NCBI GenBank assembly: GCA_963745205.1
Contig: CAVUWX010000021.1
Coordinates: 76,700-140,699, forward strand
DNA: 64,000 nt
Direction: 5' to 3'
From: Hyphomicrobium_A sp963745205
Lineage (GTDB): Bacteria > Pseudomonadota > Alphaproteobacteria > Rhizobiales > Hyphomicrobiaceae
In this document: positions 45,348 to 54,322 of the stretch, piece by piece
Layout of the letters: every line of letters starts with the position of its first letter
Position numbering within the stretch: the stretch's first letter is position 1
Notes under the pieces: generated by a model
Told to the model about the DNA's origin: nothing
Databases searched by the model: none
Seen by the model: the letters and a program-made list of their open reading frames with translations, nothing else
Made by a program: the position numbers and the translations under genes

Positions 45348-45644
45348 TGCTTGACCCGTGCTCCTGTTGCCGAAGGGCCATACGCAGGACCGCGTGGCGT
45401 AGCCGCGGATTATGTCACCGTGCGGCCCAAGCCCCAAATGGCCGACCCCTATGGGCCGCCCTCGGCCTTTACGGCCAACCATTCCAGGCCCTATCTCGTT
45501 TCAACTTGGGGAGCCAATAAGCTGTTGATGAGAGGGGAATTGCCGCAGCTCCATGACACTTTTCTTCTGGTCAAGAAAAACGTTCAGCAACATAATATTG
45601 CACTGCACACAGCATTTGGCCGCAGTGCAGCGGGAAGCGCCGCG
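45348..45644. promoter_or_regulatory. divergent promoter region asmA/phaZ with an 8-bp inverted repeat
   Basis: About 300 bp between start codons. TGCACTGC (45599-45606) and GCAGTGCA (45622-45629) form a perfect inverted repeat ending 15 bp before the phaZ ATG. TGC/GCA-rich palindromes are the kind of site bound by the PHB regulator PhaR in alphaproteobacteria, so this may be a PhaR operator. An AT-rich ATAATATT at 45592-45599 could be a -10 box. Confidence 0.45.
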
Positions 45645-46952
45645 ATGCACTATTACGCATATGAATACGCGCATGCGGTCCTCTCGCCGCTCCGCATCGG
45701 CGTTAACGCCATGCGCACCGCGCTCGACTGGCCCATGAACCCGTTTACCAACACGCCGTTCGGTCGCCATCTCGCAGCGGCTTGCGAAGTGTTCGAGAAC
45801 GTGACGCGCCGCTATGGCAAGCCCGAGTTCGGCATCAAGTCGACCCGCGTCGCCAACATCGAGGTGCCGGTGCGCGAGCGCGTCGCGGCGGCAACGCCGT
45901 TCTGCCGGCTTTTGCATTTCGATCGCGACGTGCGCGAGGTCGGCCGCCGCTATGATCCCAAGGTGCTGATCGTGGCGCCGCTGTCGGGCCACTATGCGAC
46001 GCTCCTGCGCGGCACCGTCAAGGCGATGCTGCCCGAGCATGATGTCTACGTCACCGACTGGATGGACGCGCGCGAGATCCCACTGGCGATGGGCCGCTTC
46101 GACCTCGACGACTTCATCGACCACGTCATCGACTTCATCCGCGTCATCGGACCCGATACGCACGTGATGGGGGTGTGCCAGCCGGCGGTGCCGGTGCTGG
46201 CGGCGGTCGCGCACATGGCGAGCACGGACGACCCGTGCCAGCCAGCGTCGATGACGCTGATGGCCGGTCCGATCGACACCCGCCGCCACCCAACGGCCGT
46301 CAACAAGCTGGCCGAGGCGCGCTCACTCAACTGGTTCGAGCACAACGTCGTCTCAACCGTGCCGCTGCCGCACGCCGGCTTCATGCGCCCCGTCTACCCG
46401 GGTTTTATGCAGCTCACGGGCTTCATGACCATGAACCTCGAGCGCCACATGAACGCTCACGTCGATCTGTTCAACAACCTCATCAAGGGCGACTGCGACC
46501 CGGTCAAGCAGCACCAGGACTTCTACGAGGAATACCTCGCGGTCATGGACCTCACTGCCGAGTTCTACCTGCAGACGATCAAGACGGTGTTCCAGGAGCA
46601 CGCGCTGCCCAAGGGTACGATGATGCACCGCGGGGTGCGCGTCGACTGCTCGGAAATCTTCGATACGGCCCTGATGACCGTCGAGGGCGAGCGCGACGAC
46701 GTTTGCGGCGCCGGCCAGACACATGCCGCACACGCGCTGTGCTCCAGCGTCCCCGACCACATGAAGGTGGAGTACACGCAGGAGGGCGTCGGCCACTACG
46801 GTGTCTTCAACGGCACGCGCTGGCGCACCGAGATCCAGCCGCGCATCCGCGAGTTCATCCGCACGATTGAGTATTCGCGCGGGGCCATGCCGCTCGACCG
46901 GCGCACGGCGCGCCGCTCCCACCACGTCGAGCTCGCGGTGTCGCCCGTTTAA
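45645..46952 (+). CDS. phaZ: intracellular polyhydroxybutyrate depolymerase
   Basis: 435 residues, degrades native PHB granules in the cytoplasm. The nucleophile is a Cys in VMGVCQPAVPVLAAVA, as in the Cupriavidus PhaZ1 branch, not a lipase-box Ser. The alpha/beta hydrolase core (VLIVAPLSGHYATLLRGTV, DVYVTDWMDAREIPL) and the C-terminal His in QEGVGHYGVFNG complete the likely triad. The start MHYYAYEYAHAVLSPLR matches the family; an upstream in-frame extension to 45351 is not conserved. Confidence 0.93.
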   Translation: MHYYAYEYAHAVLSPLRIGVNAMRTALDWPMNPFTNTPFGRHLAAACEVFENVTRRYGKPEFGIKSTRVANIEVPVRERVAAATPFCRLLHFDRDVREVGRRYDPKVLIVAPLSGHYATLLRGTVKAMLPEHDVYVTDWMDAREIPLAMGRFDLDDFIDHVIDFIRVIGPDTHVMGVCQPAVPVLAAVAHMASTDDPCQPASMTLMAGPIDTRRHPTAVNKLAEARSLNWFEHNVVSTVPLPHAGFMRPVYPGFMQLTGFMTMNLERHMNAHVDLFNNLIKGDCDPVKQHQDFYEEYLAVMDLTAEFYLQTIKTVFQEHALPKGTMMHRGVRVDCSEIFDTALMTVEGERDDVCGAGQTHAAHALCSSVPDHMKVEYTQEGVGHYGVFNGTRWRTEIQPRIREFIRTIEYSRGAMPLDRRTARRSHHVELAVSPV

Positions 46953-47019
46953 GGCCGCGTTAGGCCGCCCTTAGCCTTCTTTTGCCATTCTCCTCGGTAA
47001 TCGCCGCAGGAGGCTTTCG

Positions 47020-47397
47020 ATGATCCGCCGTCTCGCCGCATGTGCAGCGCTGGTAACGCTCCTTTGCCCGTTCGAGGCGAATGCAGCGGACGACGACCTC
47101 GAGATCTCCTTCAACGATCACTGCCGCGAGTGCCATTCCTTCCTGAAGGACGACAACCGGCTGGGGCCCTCGCTCTACGGCGTGGTCGGCCGCAAGGCGG
47201 GCCAGCTGGCGGGCTTCGGCTACTCGGAGTCGCTCAAGGATTCCGGCGTGACGTGGGACGAGCCGACGCTCGACAAATGGATCGCCAATCCGAATGCCGT
47301 GATCCCCGGCAACCAGATGAGCCCGCCCTACGGGGGCGTCGCCGATGCGGCGATCCGCAAGAAGATCATCGCCTATCTGAAGACGATCTCGCCGTAG
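47020..47397 (+). CDS. secreted class I cytochrome c
   Basis: 125 residues: signal peptide (LAACAALVTLLCPFEANAAD), heme motif CRECH at about residue 35, NRLGPSLYGVVGRKAG and the Met ligand in PGNQMSPPYGG. It resembles mitochondrial-type soluble cytochromes c (cyt c2 group). AGGAGGC precedes the start. Confidence 0.9.
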   Translation: MIRRLAACAALVTLLCPFEANAADDDLEISFNDHCRECHSFLKDDNRLGPSLYGVVGRKAGQLAGFGYSESLKDSGVTWDEPTLDKWIANPNAVIPGNQMSPPYGGVADAAIRKKIIAYLKTISP

Positions 47398-47510
47398 AGT
47401 GCGAGCACCGCGCACTAGCGGCCTCGACGTGCGGCCCTACCAAGGCTTGGCGAAGGCGCAAGACTTCCCCATGTGAAAGCCGTTGCCGACAGCTGCGGAG
47501 AAGATAAGCC

Positions 47511-47978
47511 ATGGCCGATTCGTCCAAGCCGTCCCTCATCGTTGTCATTCCAACGCCGATTTGGGCGGCGCTCATCCTGGTTGGACTCTATTTCGTCGGT
47601 GCCTTGCTCGGCTGGCAAAGCGGGCCGCAATTCGGCGCGGCCGGGGCAGCGGTCATCGCCCTTGGGCTTGCTTTCTCGGCGGGGGGCGTCCTGACGTTTC
47701 GCGGCGTGGGCACCGAGGTGCAGCCTTCCTCGCCGACCAATAAGGCGCTCGTCACGTATGGGCCTTACGCCGTCACGCGCAACCCCATGTATGTGGGCAT
47801 GGTCACGATCACGCTCGGGGTTGCGCTTCTCGTCGGCGCGCCGCTCCTCTTTGCCGCGCCCGTGCTGCTCTTTCTTCTCGACAATTTCGTCATCATTCCA
47901 TTCGAGGAGGCAAAGATGGAGCGGCAGTTCGGCCATGCGTTCCGCGACTACAAGGCGAGAGTGCGCCGCTGGATTTGA
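47511..47978 (+). CDS. isoprenylcysteine methyltransferase-like membrane protein
   Basis: 155 residues with four or five membrane helices of the ICMT/PEMT (phospholipid methyltransferase-like) superfamily. The SAM-binding motif reads GPYAVTRNPMYVGMV, and the C-terminal EEAKMERQFGHAFRDYKARV holds the conserved Glu-Glu and Arg/Tyr of the family. The substrate in bacteria is unknown. Confidence 0.82.
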   Translation: MADSSKPSLIVVIPTPIWAALILVGLYFVGALLGWQSGPQFGAAGAAVIALGLAFSAGGVLTFRGVGTEVQPSSPTNKALVTYGPYAVTRNPMYVGMVTITLGVALLVGAPLLFAAPVLLFLLDNFVIIPFEEAKMERQFGHAFRDYKARVRRWI

Positions 47979-48132
47979 TCCGCCCTGCGGCTGATGCCTG
48001 TCCCAGACCTTGTCCTGCAGTGCGACCCCGGCATGGTCCGTGTAGACCGAAGAAGGATGGGGCCGTGGCCAAATGCAGACGGCGGCCAGAACACTGGCCG
48101 CCGCCTGAGATTCGCTACGAGACGACTTCCCG

Positions 48133-48222
48133 TTAGATGATGTCGATCTCGGCCGGGAGATAGGACGTGACCTCGAGGCCAACTTCCCGCTCGCGCACGG
48201 CAGGCTTTGTCCAAACCTTCAT
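48133..48222 (-). CDS. pqqA: PQQ precursor peptide PqqA
   Basis: A 29-residue peptide, MKVWTKPAVREREVGLEVTS then YLPAEIDII. It has the MKxWxKP start and the E-x3-Y pair (Glu and Tyr of GLEVTSY) that PqqE and partners cross-link to make pyrroloquinoline quinone, cofactor of methanol and glucose dehydrogenases. AGGAGGAAAG lies upstream of the ATG. No pqqB, C, D or E is in the window, so the gene is detached from the rest of the pathway. Confidence 0.9.
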   Translation of the reverse strand: MKVWTKPAVREREVGLEVTSYLPAEIDII

Positions 48223-48360
48223 GGAACTTTCCTCCTATTGGGCCTGGGCGGACATCGCCCGGCCTGTAGCCATTATGTGGGGGGCGCGGCAATAAGCGCC
48301 AATAGCATTTTCTTGGCTTTCACATAAGCGTGCCTGATCGCGCTTCAACCTTGCGTGAGG
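48223..48360 (-). promoter_or_regulatory. pqqA leader with a hairpin
   Basis: Read leftward toward pqqA, a 9-bp hairpin (48241-48264, GGCC-GGGCG/CGCCC-GGCC with one bulge) lies 18 bp before the start. A possible -10 box CATAAT lies just upstream (about 48274-48279). The gap also separates pqqA from polA. Confidence 0.4.
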
Positions 48361-51348
48361 CTAGTGCGCGGCTTCCCAGTTGTCGGCGGCCTTAGCGTCG
48401 ACGTGGATCGGAACTTTGAGCGAGACCGCCGGCAGCGCCGCTCCCTCCATCACCTTGGCAACCGTCTTCAAGGTCTTGCCGACCTCCCCCTCCGACACCT
48501 CGAACACGAGCTCGTCGTGCACCTGCAAGAGCATGCGCGCCGACTTCAAGCCGGCCGCGGCGAGCGCGCTCGGCATGCGCACCATGGCGCGGCGGATGAT
48601 ATCGGCAGCCGAGCCTTGTATCGGCGCGTTGATCGCCGCGCGCTCGAAGTTGCCGCGCGCGCCCGGGTTCTTGGTGTTGATCTCGGGATAGTGGATGCGT
48701 CGCCCGAAGATCGTCTCGACGTAGCCGCGCTCGCGCGCACGCTTCTTCGTCGCCTCCATGTAGTCGCGGATGCCGGGGAAGCGCTCGAAGTAGGTCTTGA
48801 TGTAGGCGCCGGCCACATCCTTCTCGATGCCGAGCTGGTTTGCGAGCCCGAACGCCGAGATGCCGTAGATGATGCCGAAGTTGATCGCCTTGGCGCGGCG
48901 GCGCACCTCGGGCGGCATGCCTTCGATCGGCACGTCGAACATCTCGGATGCCGTCATGGCGTGGATGTCGAGTCCCTCCTCGAACGCCTGCCGGAGCTGC
49001 GGGATGTCGGCGATGTGGGCGAGCACGCGCAGCTCGATCTGGCTGTAGTCGGCGGAGACGAGCTTCTTGCCCTTCTCCGCGATGAAGGAGGTGCGGATCT
49101 CGCGCCCCTCCTTGGTGCGAATGGGGATGTTCTGCAGGTTGGGCTCGGAGGACGCGAGCCGCCCCGTGGTAGTGGCGCCGAGCGCGTAGGCGGTATGGAT
49201 GCGCCCGGTGTTGGGATCGATGTAGCCGGGCAGCGCGTCCGTGTAGGTCGAGCGCAGCTTCGTCAGCTGACGCCACTCGAGCATCGTGTTTATGAGCTTG
49301 CGTGCGTCGGGGGGCAGCTCCTCGTTGGCGGCGAGATCGTCGAGCAGCCCTGCGCGCGTCTCCCACTGCCCGGTCTTGGTGCGCTTGCCACCCGGCAATT
49401 GCAGGCGGTCGAACAGCAATTCACCGAGCTGGCGCGGGGAGCCTAAGTTGAACTTGTGGCCGACGAGGCGGTTCACCTCCTCTTCGAGCCGCGCGACCCC
49501 TTGCGCGAACGTGCTCGACAGTCGCGCCAGGATGGCGGCGTCGACCTTGATGCCGGCGCGCTCCATGTCGGCGATGACGGGGAGCAGCGGGCGCTCCAGC
49601 GTCTCGTAGACGGTAACGAGGCGCTCGGAAGCGAGCCGCGCCTTCAGGAGCATCCACAGCCGCAGCGTCACGTCGGCGTCTTCCGCCGCATACTCGGTCG
49701 CCTTGTCGAGCGGGAGCTGCGCGAACGTGCGCTCCGACTTCTTGCCCGGCGCGTGCGCCATCACCTGGTCGAATGAGATGCAGGCGTGGCCGAGGTGGCG
49801 CATGGCGAGATCGTCCATGCCGTGGCTGCCCTTGCCGACGTCGAGCGCGTACGACATCAACATGGTGTCGTCGAAGGCGGCGATGCGAATGCCGTGCTGG
49901 GCCAGCACGTTGAAATCGAACTTGAGGTTCTGCCCGATCTTCAGGATTGACGGGTCCTCGAGCAGCGGCTTCAGCAGATCGAGCGCTTCGCGCAACGGCA
50001 CCTGCGGTAGCGTTTCGCCGCCGAAATCGAGCTCGGTCGCGGCGCGGCGGTGGGCGAGCGGCACGTAAGCTGCCTTGCCCGGCTGAACCGCCAGCGAGAA
50101 GCCGACGAGTTCGGCCTGCATCGGATCGATCGATGTCGTCTCGGTGTCGAAGGCGACGCGGCCCGCAGCGCGCGCGTCCGCGATCCATGCCGCGAGGCGC
50201 TCAGCCGTGGTGACGGTCTCGTACTTGGAGCGATCGAAGGGGACTTTCGCCGCCTGCGCCGCGAGCTGCGCCGCAGCACCGGGCGTCTCGGTCCCGCTTG
50301 CCACCGACTTCGGCTCCTCGCCAACCGCTGGCGTGCCGGACTGGCGCGGGATGGTCGGGCCAACTGATCGCTCGAGCGGAGCCGGAACCTCTGCGCCCAG
50401 CGCTTCCGCGATGCGCCGCGTCAGCGTGCTGAACTCCATCAGCCGCAAGAAGCCGAGCAACACCTCCGGATCGGGCTCGAATACGCCGAGGTGTTCGACC
50501 GGCACGCCGATATCGACGTCTTGCTTCAAACGCACGAGCTCGCGCGAGATGCGCGCCTGGTCGGCGAACTCGATGAGCTTCTCGCGCCGCTTGGGCTGCT
50601 TGATCTCGGAGGCGCGCGCAAGCAGCGTATCGAGATCGCCGTACTCGTTGATGAGCTCGGCCGCGGTCTTGACGCCGATCCCCGGCACGCCCGGCACGTT
50701 GTCGGTCGAATCGCCGGCGAGCGCCTGCACGTCGACGACCTTGTCGGGCGGCACGCCGAACTTCTCCATCACCTCCTCGCGCCCGAGCTTCTTGGACTTC
50801 ATGGCGTCGAGCATGACGACGCCGGGGCGCACGAGCTGCATGAGGTCCTTGTCGGAGGAGACGATGGTCACGTCGCCGCCGGCATCGACCACCTCGCGCG
50901 CGTAGGTCGCGATGAGGTCGTCGGCCTCGTAGCCCTCCTGCTCGACGCAGGCGACGTTGAAGGCCTTCACCGCGTCGCGGATGAGGGGGAATTGCGGAAT
51001 GAGCTCATCGGGAGGCGGCGGCCGGTTCGCCTTGTAGGCTTCGTAGATCTCGTTGCGGAAGTTCTCGCGCCCGGCATCGAACATCACCGCGATGTGGGTC
51101 GGCGCTTCCGACGCCTTCGACTCGCGCAGAAGCTTCCACAGCATGGCGCAAAAGCCGTGCACGGCGCCGACCGGAATGCCGTCCGACGGGCGCGTCAGAG
51201 GAGGAAGCGCGTGGAAGGCGCGGAAGATGTAGCCGGAGCCGTCGATGAGGTAGACGTGGCTGCCCTTGACGATGGGCGTCGCCTCGCCGTCGGGAACGGT
51301 CGAGATCGCGGCCTTCCTCGGCTTGGGGGAGATTTTAGACTCGCTCAT
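48361..51348 (-). CDS. polA: DNA polymerase I
   Basis: 995 residues with all three domains. The 5'-3' exonuclease is at about 25-300 (LIDGSGYIFRAFHAL, GYEADDLIATYA). The 3'-5' exonuclease is at about 380-570 and keeps its acidic residues (VAFDTETTSI). The polymerase domain has motif A VSADYSQIELRVLAHI, motif B RRRAKAINFGIIYGIS and motif C LLQVHDELVFEV. It fills Okazaki gaps and repair patches. Confidence 0.97.
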   Translation of the reverse strand: MSESKISPKPRKAAISTVPDGEATPIVKGSHVYLIDGSGYIFRAFHALPPLTRPSDGIPVGAVHGFCAMLWKLLRESKASEAPTHIAVMFDAGRENFRNEIYEAYKANRPPPPDELIPQFPLIRDAVKAFNVACVEQEGYEADDLIATYAREVVDAGGDVTIVSSDKDLMQLVRPGVVMLDAMKSKKLGREEVMEKFGVPPDKVVDVQALAGDSTDNVPGVPGIGVKTAAELINEYGDLDTLLARASEIKQPKRREKLIEFADQARISRELVRLKQDVDIGVPVEHLGVFEPDPEVLLGFLRLMEFSTLTRRIAEALGAEVPAPLERSVGPTIPRQSGTPAVGEEPKSVASGTETPGAAAQLAAQAAKVPFDRSKYETVTTAERLAAWIADARAAGRVAFDTETTSIDPMQAELVGFSLAVQPGKAAYVPLAHRRAATELDFGGETLPQVPLREALDLLKPLLEDPSILKIGQNLKFDFNVLAQHGIRIAAFDDTMLMSYALDVGKGSHGMDDLAMRHLGHACISFDQVMAHAPGKKSERTFAQLPLDKATEYAAEDADVTLRLWMLLKARLASERLVTVYETLERPLLPVIADMERAGIKVDAAILARLSSTFAQGVARLEEEVNRLVGHKFNLGSPRQLGELLFDRLQLPGGKRTKTGQWETRAGLLDDLAANEELPPDARKLINTMLEWRQLTKLRSTYTDALPGYIDPNTGRIHTAYALGATTTGRLASSEPNLQNIPIRTKEGREIRTSFIAEKGKKLVSADYSQIELRVLAHIADIPQLRQAFEEGLDIHAMTASEMFDVPIEGMPPEVRRRAKAINFGIIYGISAFGLANQLGIEKDVAGAYIKTYFERFPGIRDYMEATKKRARERGYVETIFGRRIHYPEINTKNPGARGNFERAAINAPIQGSAADIIRRAMVRMPSALAAAGLKSARMLLQVHDELVFEVSEGEVGKTLKTVAKVMEGAALPAVSLKVPIHVDAKAADNWEAAH

Positions 51349-51530
51349 GCGCGGGGAATATAGGCATTCCCACCGCCCCGGTCAGCCCTCTCAGGCCGGC
51401 TGCGTGGCGGGGCAAAGGGCGGGCTCGCGCAATGGAGGCGCGGCTCGTGCGCGCTGTGCACGAGCCGCGCGACGACGCGCCGGCCGTTTGCGGGGCCGTC
51501 GAGGATGCGGTATTAAGGGCGCGCAAATCA

Positions 51531-51607
51531 GCACCCATAGCTCAGCTGGATAGAGCGTTGCCCTCCGAAGGCAAAGGTCAGAGGTTCGAATCCTCTTGGG
51601 TGCGCCA
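51531..51607 (+). tRNA. tRNA-Arg (CCG anticodon), integration site
   Basis: 77 nt including CCA. The acceptor pairs GCACCCA with TGGGTGC, the anticodon loop is CTCCGAA, and the T arm reads GAGGTTCGAATCCTC. It decodes CGG. The integrase gene begins to be found 84 bp beyond its 3' end and points toward it, the usual layout of an attL where an element has entered the 3' part of a tRNA gene. Confidence 0.97.
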
Positions 51608-51690
51608 CCTTGATTTCGGATCGTTGAAGTTCCACTGCTTTTTGCCCCGAAAATCCCCACTCCCATTTGCCATCCGATCGAGTGGGAATT

Positions 51691-52794
51691 TTACGTTCCT
51701 TTTTCCTTCCGCTGCAAGAGCGGCATCGCCCTGCCTGCGAGTTTCTTGCGCTCCGCGGCTTGGGAGTACCTCTCCGCTTCCTGCATCGTCGAATGTCCTA
51801 GGATCGCCATGAGCTCTTTCGTCGTGGCGCCGTTCTCGGCGGCGATCGTCGCGGCGGCTTTGCGCAGCCCGTGCGCAGAGCACTGCGGCAGGCCAGCCTC
51901 GTTGCAGCGGTTCCGGAACCAATTACCGAAGCCCGCGGCGGTGAACGGCTTGCCTTGCGACGTGACGATGAAGGTGAGGTCGCCGGTAGGGCTGGCATCG
52001 ATCACCTTCTGCAGCGCCGGTAGCATCGGGACCTCAATTGTCACCGGCTTGCGCCGTTGGTTCTTCTTCTGCACGAACTTGATCCACCCTGCGCGTACAT
52101 GCTGTCGGCCGAGGAGAACGACATCGGAGCGACGCACACCCGTGTACATCAGCAGGGCGAGTGCGAGCCGCGCCTTAGAGCCGATTTCATGCCGGACCTC
52201 GAACTGTTCCACCTCATCTAACGTCCATGTATGGAAGCCCTGCGAACCGGCCGTCACGCACTTGACGTCGCGGGCTGGGTTCGATGTGACGTAGTCGTGC
52301 TCGACTGCCCAGTTGAACACGCGTCGGACAACCTTGATGCGGTTCTTGGCTCCGTTGGGAGTAGCCTTGAGATCACGAAGCACGCGGATGGCCTTGGCCT
52401 GCATCCGATTCAGTGGGAAGTCGGCGAACTTCTCTTTGGCGCCTGGGTAAACCGGCTCGTCAAATGTGCTTTCCAAGATCCGGCGCTGAACGCTCTGGCT
52501 ACTGGCTTGCAGGCGCTTGAAGTCGGCTGAGCCAAAGTACTGCGTGCACAGCCATCGCCACGTGCCCTGCGCCGGCCGGCCGGCTTCCTTCGCGACCGGA
52601 GGCAATACGCCGGACTTGCTCTGCTCGAGCAGCCGCTGATAGACCTCTAAGAACTCTGGAGAGTCTGGTTTCTCCCGGATGCGCACCTTGCGCTGACCCT
52701 TGCGCCAGAAATAGATCCGCACATGGCCGTAGCGGTCGACGTCGCGATGGACGAAGCGCAGCTTGATGGTGACCATCGCAGGCGAGCCCGTCAT
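51691..52794 (-). CDS. tyrosine recombinase (phage-type integrase)
   Basis: 367 residues; catalyses site-specific integration and excision, here probably at tRNA-Arg. The C-terminal catalytic domain shows Arg in LMYTGVRRSDVVLL, HGLRKAAATIA (His and Arg), ILGHSTMQEAERYSQ (His and the nucleophile Tyr). The N-terminal SAM-like core-binding domain precedes it. The start at 52794 overlaps the stop of the upstream HTH gene (ATGA); an internal ATG at 52776 is possible. Confidence 0.92.
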   Translation of the reverse strand: MTGSPAMVTIKLRFVHRDVDRYGHVRIYFWRKGQRKVRIREKPDSPEFLEVYQRLLEQSKSGVLPPVAKEAGRPAQGTWRWLCTQYFGSADFKRLQASSQSVQRRILESTFDEPVYPGAKEKFADFPLNRMQAKAIRVLRDLKATPNGAKNRIKVVRRVFNWAVEHDYVTSNPARDVKCVTAGSQGFHTWTLDEVEQFEVRHEIGSKARLALALLMYTGVRRSDVVLLGRQHVRAGWIKFVQKKNQRRKPVTIEVPMLPALQKVIDASPTGDLTFIVTSQGKPFTAAGFGNWFRNRCNEAGLPQCSAHGLRKAAATIAAENGATTKELMAILGHSTMQEAERYSQAAERKKLAGRAMPLLQRKEKGT

Positions 52795-53063
52795 GTGGAG
52801 ACGTTCCCCCACGGATCGTCGCCATCGCCACCATCGGCTAGATCGCGCACGTAGGCGACAAGATTCTGGTAGGGCCATAACACCCGAGTGCCGATGCGCA
52901 CCGGCCGCAGAAGGCGGTTATCCTTACGGAGCTCGTCGAACTTGGACGGACCGATCCCTAGGAGGTCCGCCGATTCTTCCCGCGAGCAGAGCAGCGGCGG
53001 CACGCCAGGCGGAAGCCGCCGTGCCGCCTTGTCGGCGAGAGTTGATGGCGTGCCTGTTTTCAT
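52791..53063 (-). CDS. small helix-turn-helix protein (excisionase-like)
   Basis: 90 residues with one winged-helix/MerR-like HTH: SREESADLLGIGPSKFDELR, followed by the wing residues PVRIGTRVLWPYQNLVAYV. This is the form of AlpA/Xis-type DNA-binding proteins that steer integrase. It overlaps the integrase by four bases and the next HTH gene by four. Confidence 0.72.
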   Translation of the reverse strand: MKTGTPSTLADKAARRLPPGVPPLLCSREESADLLGIGPSKFDELRKDNRLLRPVRIGTRVLWPYQNLVAYVRDLADGGDGDDPWGNVST

Positions 53064-53305
53064 GTGGAACGCGTGTCTCCCAGGGCGAGCACGTCGTCGC
53101 GGGCGTATAGGACGCTCCGGCCGACCACATGGAAGGGGATCGAGGTTCCTGCACGCCGGTATTTCTGCAGCGTGCGCACCGACTTCCCCATGAGATGCGC
53201 CAGCTGCTTTTCGGTGAGGAATACCGGCAACTGAAGGGGATCAGCCGGCCAATGCGCACGCGCCGCCGGAAGGGAGGAGTAAATAGGTTCGGAGAGCTTC
53301 TCCAA
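53060..53305 (-). CDS. second small helix-turn-helix protein (AlpA/HTH_17-like)
   Basis: 81 residues. The HTH reads LTEKQLAHLMGKSVRTLQKY, then PFHVVGRSVLYARDDVLAL, the HTH_17/excisionase pattern. It is the first gene of the leftward three-gene set ending in the integrase. Two such proteins in a row suggest one is the excisionase and the other a regulator. Confidence 0.72.
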   Translation of the reverse strand: MEKLSEPIYSSLPAARAHWPADPLQLPVFLTEKQLAHLMGKSVRTLQKYRRAGTSIPFHVVGRSVLYARDDVLALGDTRST

Positions 53306-53557
53306 TTGTCGCCTCTATCAACGTGAAGTGCGCCAAAGCAGCATCGAACGTCGCGACCATGATTGATTAACCGGGGAGACCGTCAAGGGCGCCGCGACGA
53401 GCGGCGTTTCGCATGAGGCTGCGACGCCACAGCCGGAGCCGGGCGAATCACGCCTTGGGGATCCCGTAGGCGACGCGCTCCGGCACACGAAGCCGGCGGG
53501 TCGACGCCGGAAGACGAGCAACAAGCGAGACAGCCGCAAAGGTATTGCGAATGCCGA
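53306..53557. other. divergent region between the HTH/integrase set and parA
   Basis: About 250 bp with no gene seen; promoters for the leftward HTH operon should lie here. Several short GC-rich inverted repeats occur but none stands out. Confidence 0.3.
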
Positions 53558-53635
53558 TGTGATACATTTTTCGTGTGATACAATTGCGTTTTTGTGATGC
53601 GGCGTCTTACGTGATGCGTTAGTGTTTCGCATCAC
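53558..53635. promoter_or_regulatory. array of five GTGATRC boxes upstream of parA
   Basis: GTGATAC or GTGATGC occurs at 53559, 53575, 53594 and 53611 in direct orientation and once inverted (GCATCAC, 53629-53635), spaced 16-19 bp. The array ends 12 bp before the parA start. The first two, read on the other strand as TATCACA, fit the WATCACW heptad bound by the RHH protein omega of pSM19035. It may act as operator and as centromere. Confidence 0.65.
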
Positions 53636-53647
53636 TTGAGGCCGAAT

Positions 53648-54322
53648 ATGCTCACCATAGCCGTGGTAAACACCAAGGGCGGCGTCGGCAAAACGCTGCT
53701 CGCCTGCACGCTTGCAGTACGCGCCGCAGCCGATAAGAAGCGTGTTGGAATGGTCGATCTCGACCCTCAAAAGTCGCTGATCAAGTGGTGGACGCAACGC
53801 GGCGGTGCAGGCAACCCCGAGGCACTGACCGGCGTCGACACACCCGCGGACGCGATCGAGCGGCTGGAGCTCACCACACGTCCCGATATCGTCTTCCTGG
53901 ACGGGCCGCCGGCATTCCTCACCCTCGTCAAGGAGATGGTCGAGGTCGCAGACTTCGCGATCATCCCGATAAAGGCGTCCACTCTCGACATTCTAGCAAC
54001 GCAGGATGCCGTTGTGCTCGCTCAGCAGGCAGGAACACCGTTCGTATGCGTGATCAATGACATCGGCCAGCACGACGCCAAGTTCGTCGAGTTCGCCAAG
54101 CGGACACTACTCAACATGCACATCCCGATTGCTGAAAGCGAAATCAAACACCGCGTTTCACACATCGCAGGCATGAACAGCGGAAAGACGGCGTCCGAGG
54201 TCAACAAGGGGAAGGACAAGGAGGCCGCAGCAGAGATCGACCGTCTCTGGGAGGAGATCAGGCCGCTGGCGGCGAAGGCGGCGAAGGCCAGAGCCAAGCA
54301 TAGGCAGGTGACCCATGTCTGA
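53648..54322 (+). CDS. ParA/ParF-type partition ATPase
   Basis: 224 residues, a short ParA without an N-terminal HTH (type Ib). The deviant Walker A motif is VVNTKGGVGKTLLACTLAV, the Walker A' VDLDPQKSLIKWW, and Walker B IVFLDGPPAF. A Lys-rich tail follows. Such ATPases move plasmid DNA together with a small RHH centromere binder; the next gene encodes one. The ATG at 53648 is chosen over a TTG at 53636. Confidence 0.9.
   Translation: MLTIAVVNTKGGVGKTLLACTLAVRAAADKKRVGMVDLDPQKSLIKWWTQRGGAGNPEALTGVDTPADAIERLELTTRPDIVFLDGPPAFLTLVKEMVEVADFAIIPIKASTLDILATQDAVVLAQQAGTPFVCVINDIGQHDAKFVEFAKRTLLNMHIPIAESEIKHRVSHIAGMNSGKTASEVNKGKDKEAAAEIDRLWEEIRPLAAKAAKARAKHRQVTHV

Noticed and set aside
53558..53635. 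CRISPR-like repeat array
   Set aside because: The repeats are only 7-8 bp, spacers are 8-12 bp and there are no cas genes; it fits an operator or centromere array.
53648..54322. Chromosomal ParABS partition genes
   Set aside because: The ParA is short, lacks chromosomal parB and parS partners and sits in an integrase-bearing element with an RHH gene, which fits plasmid type Ib instead.
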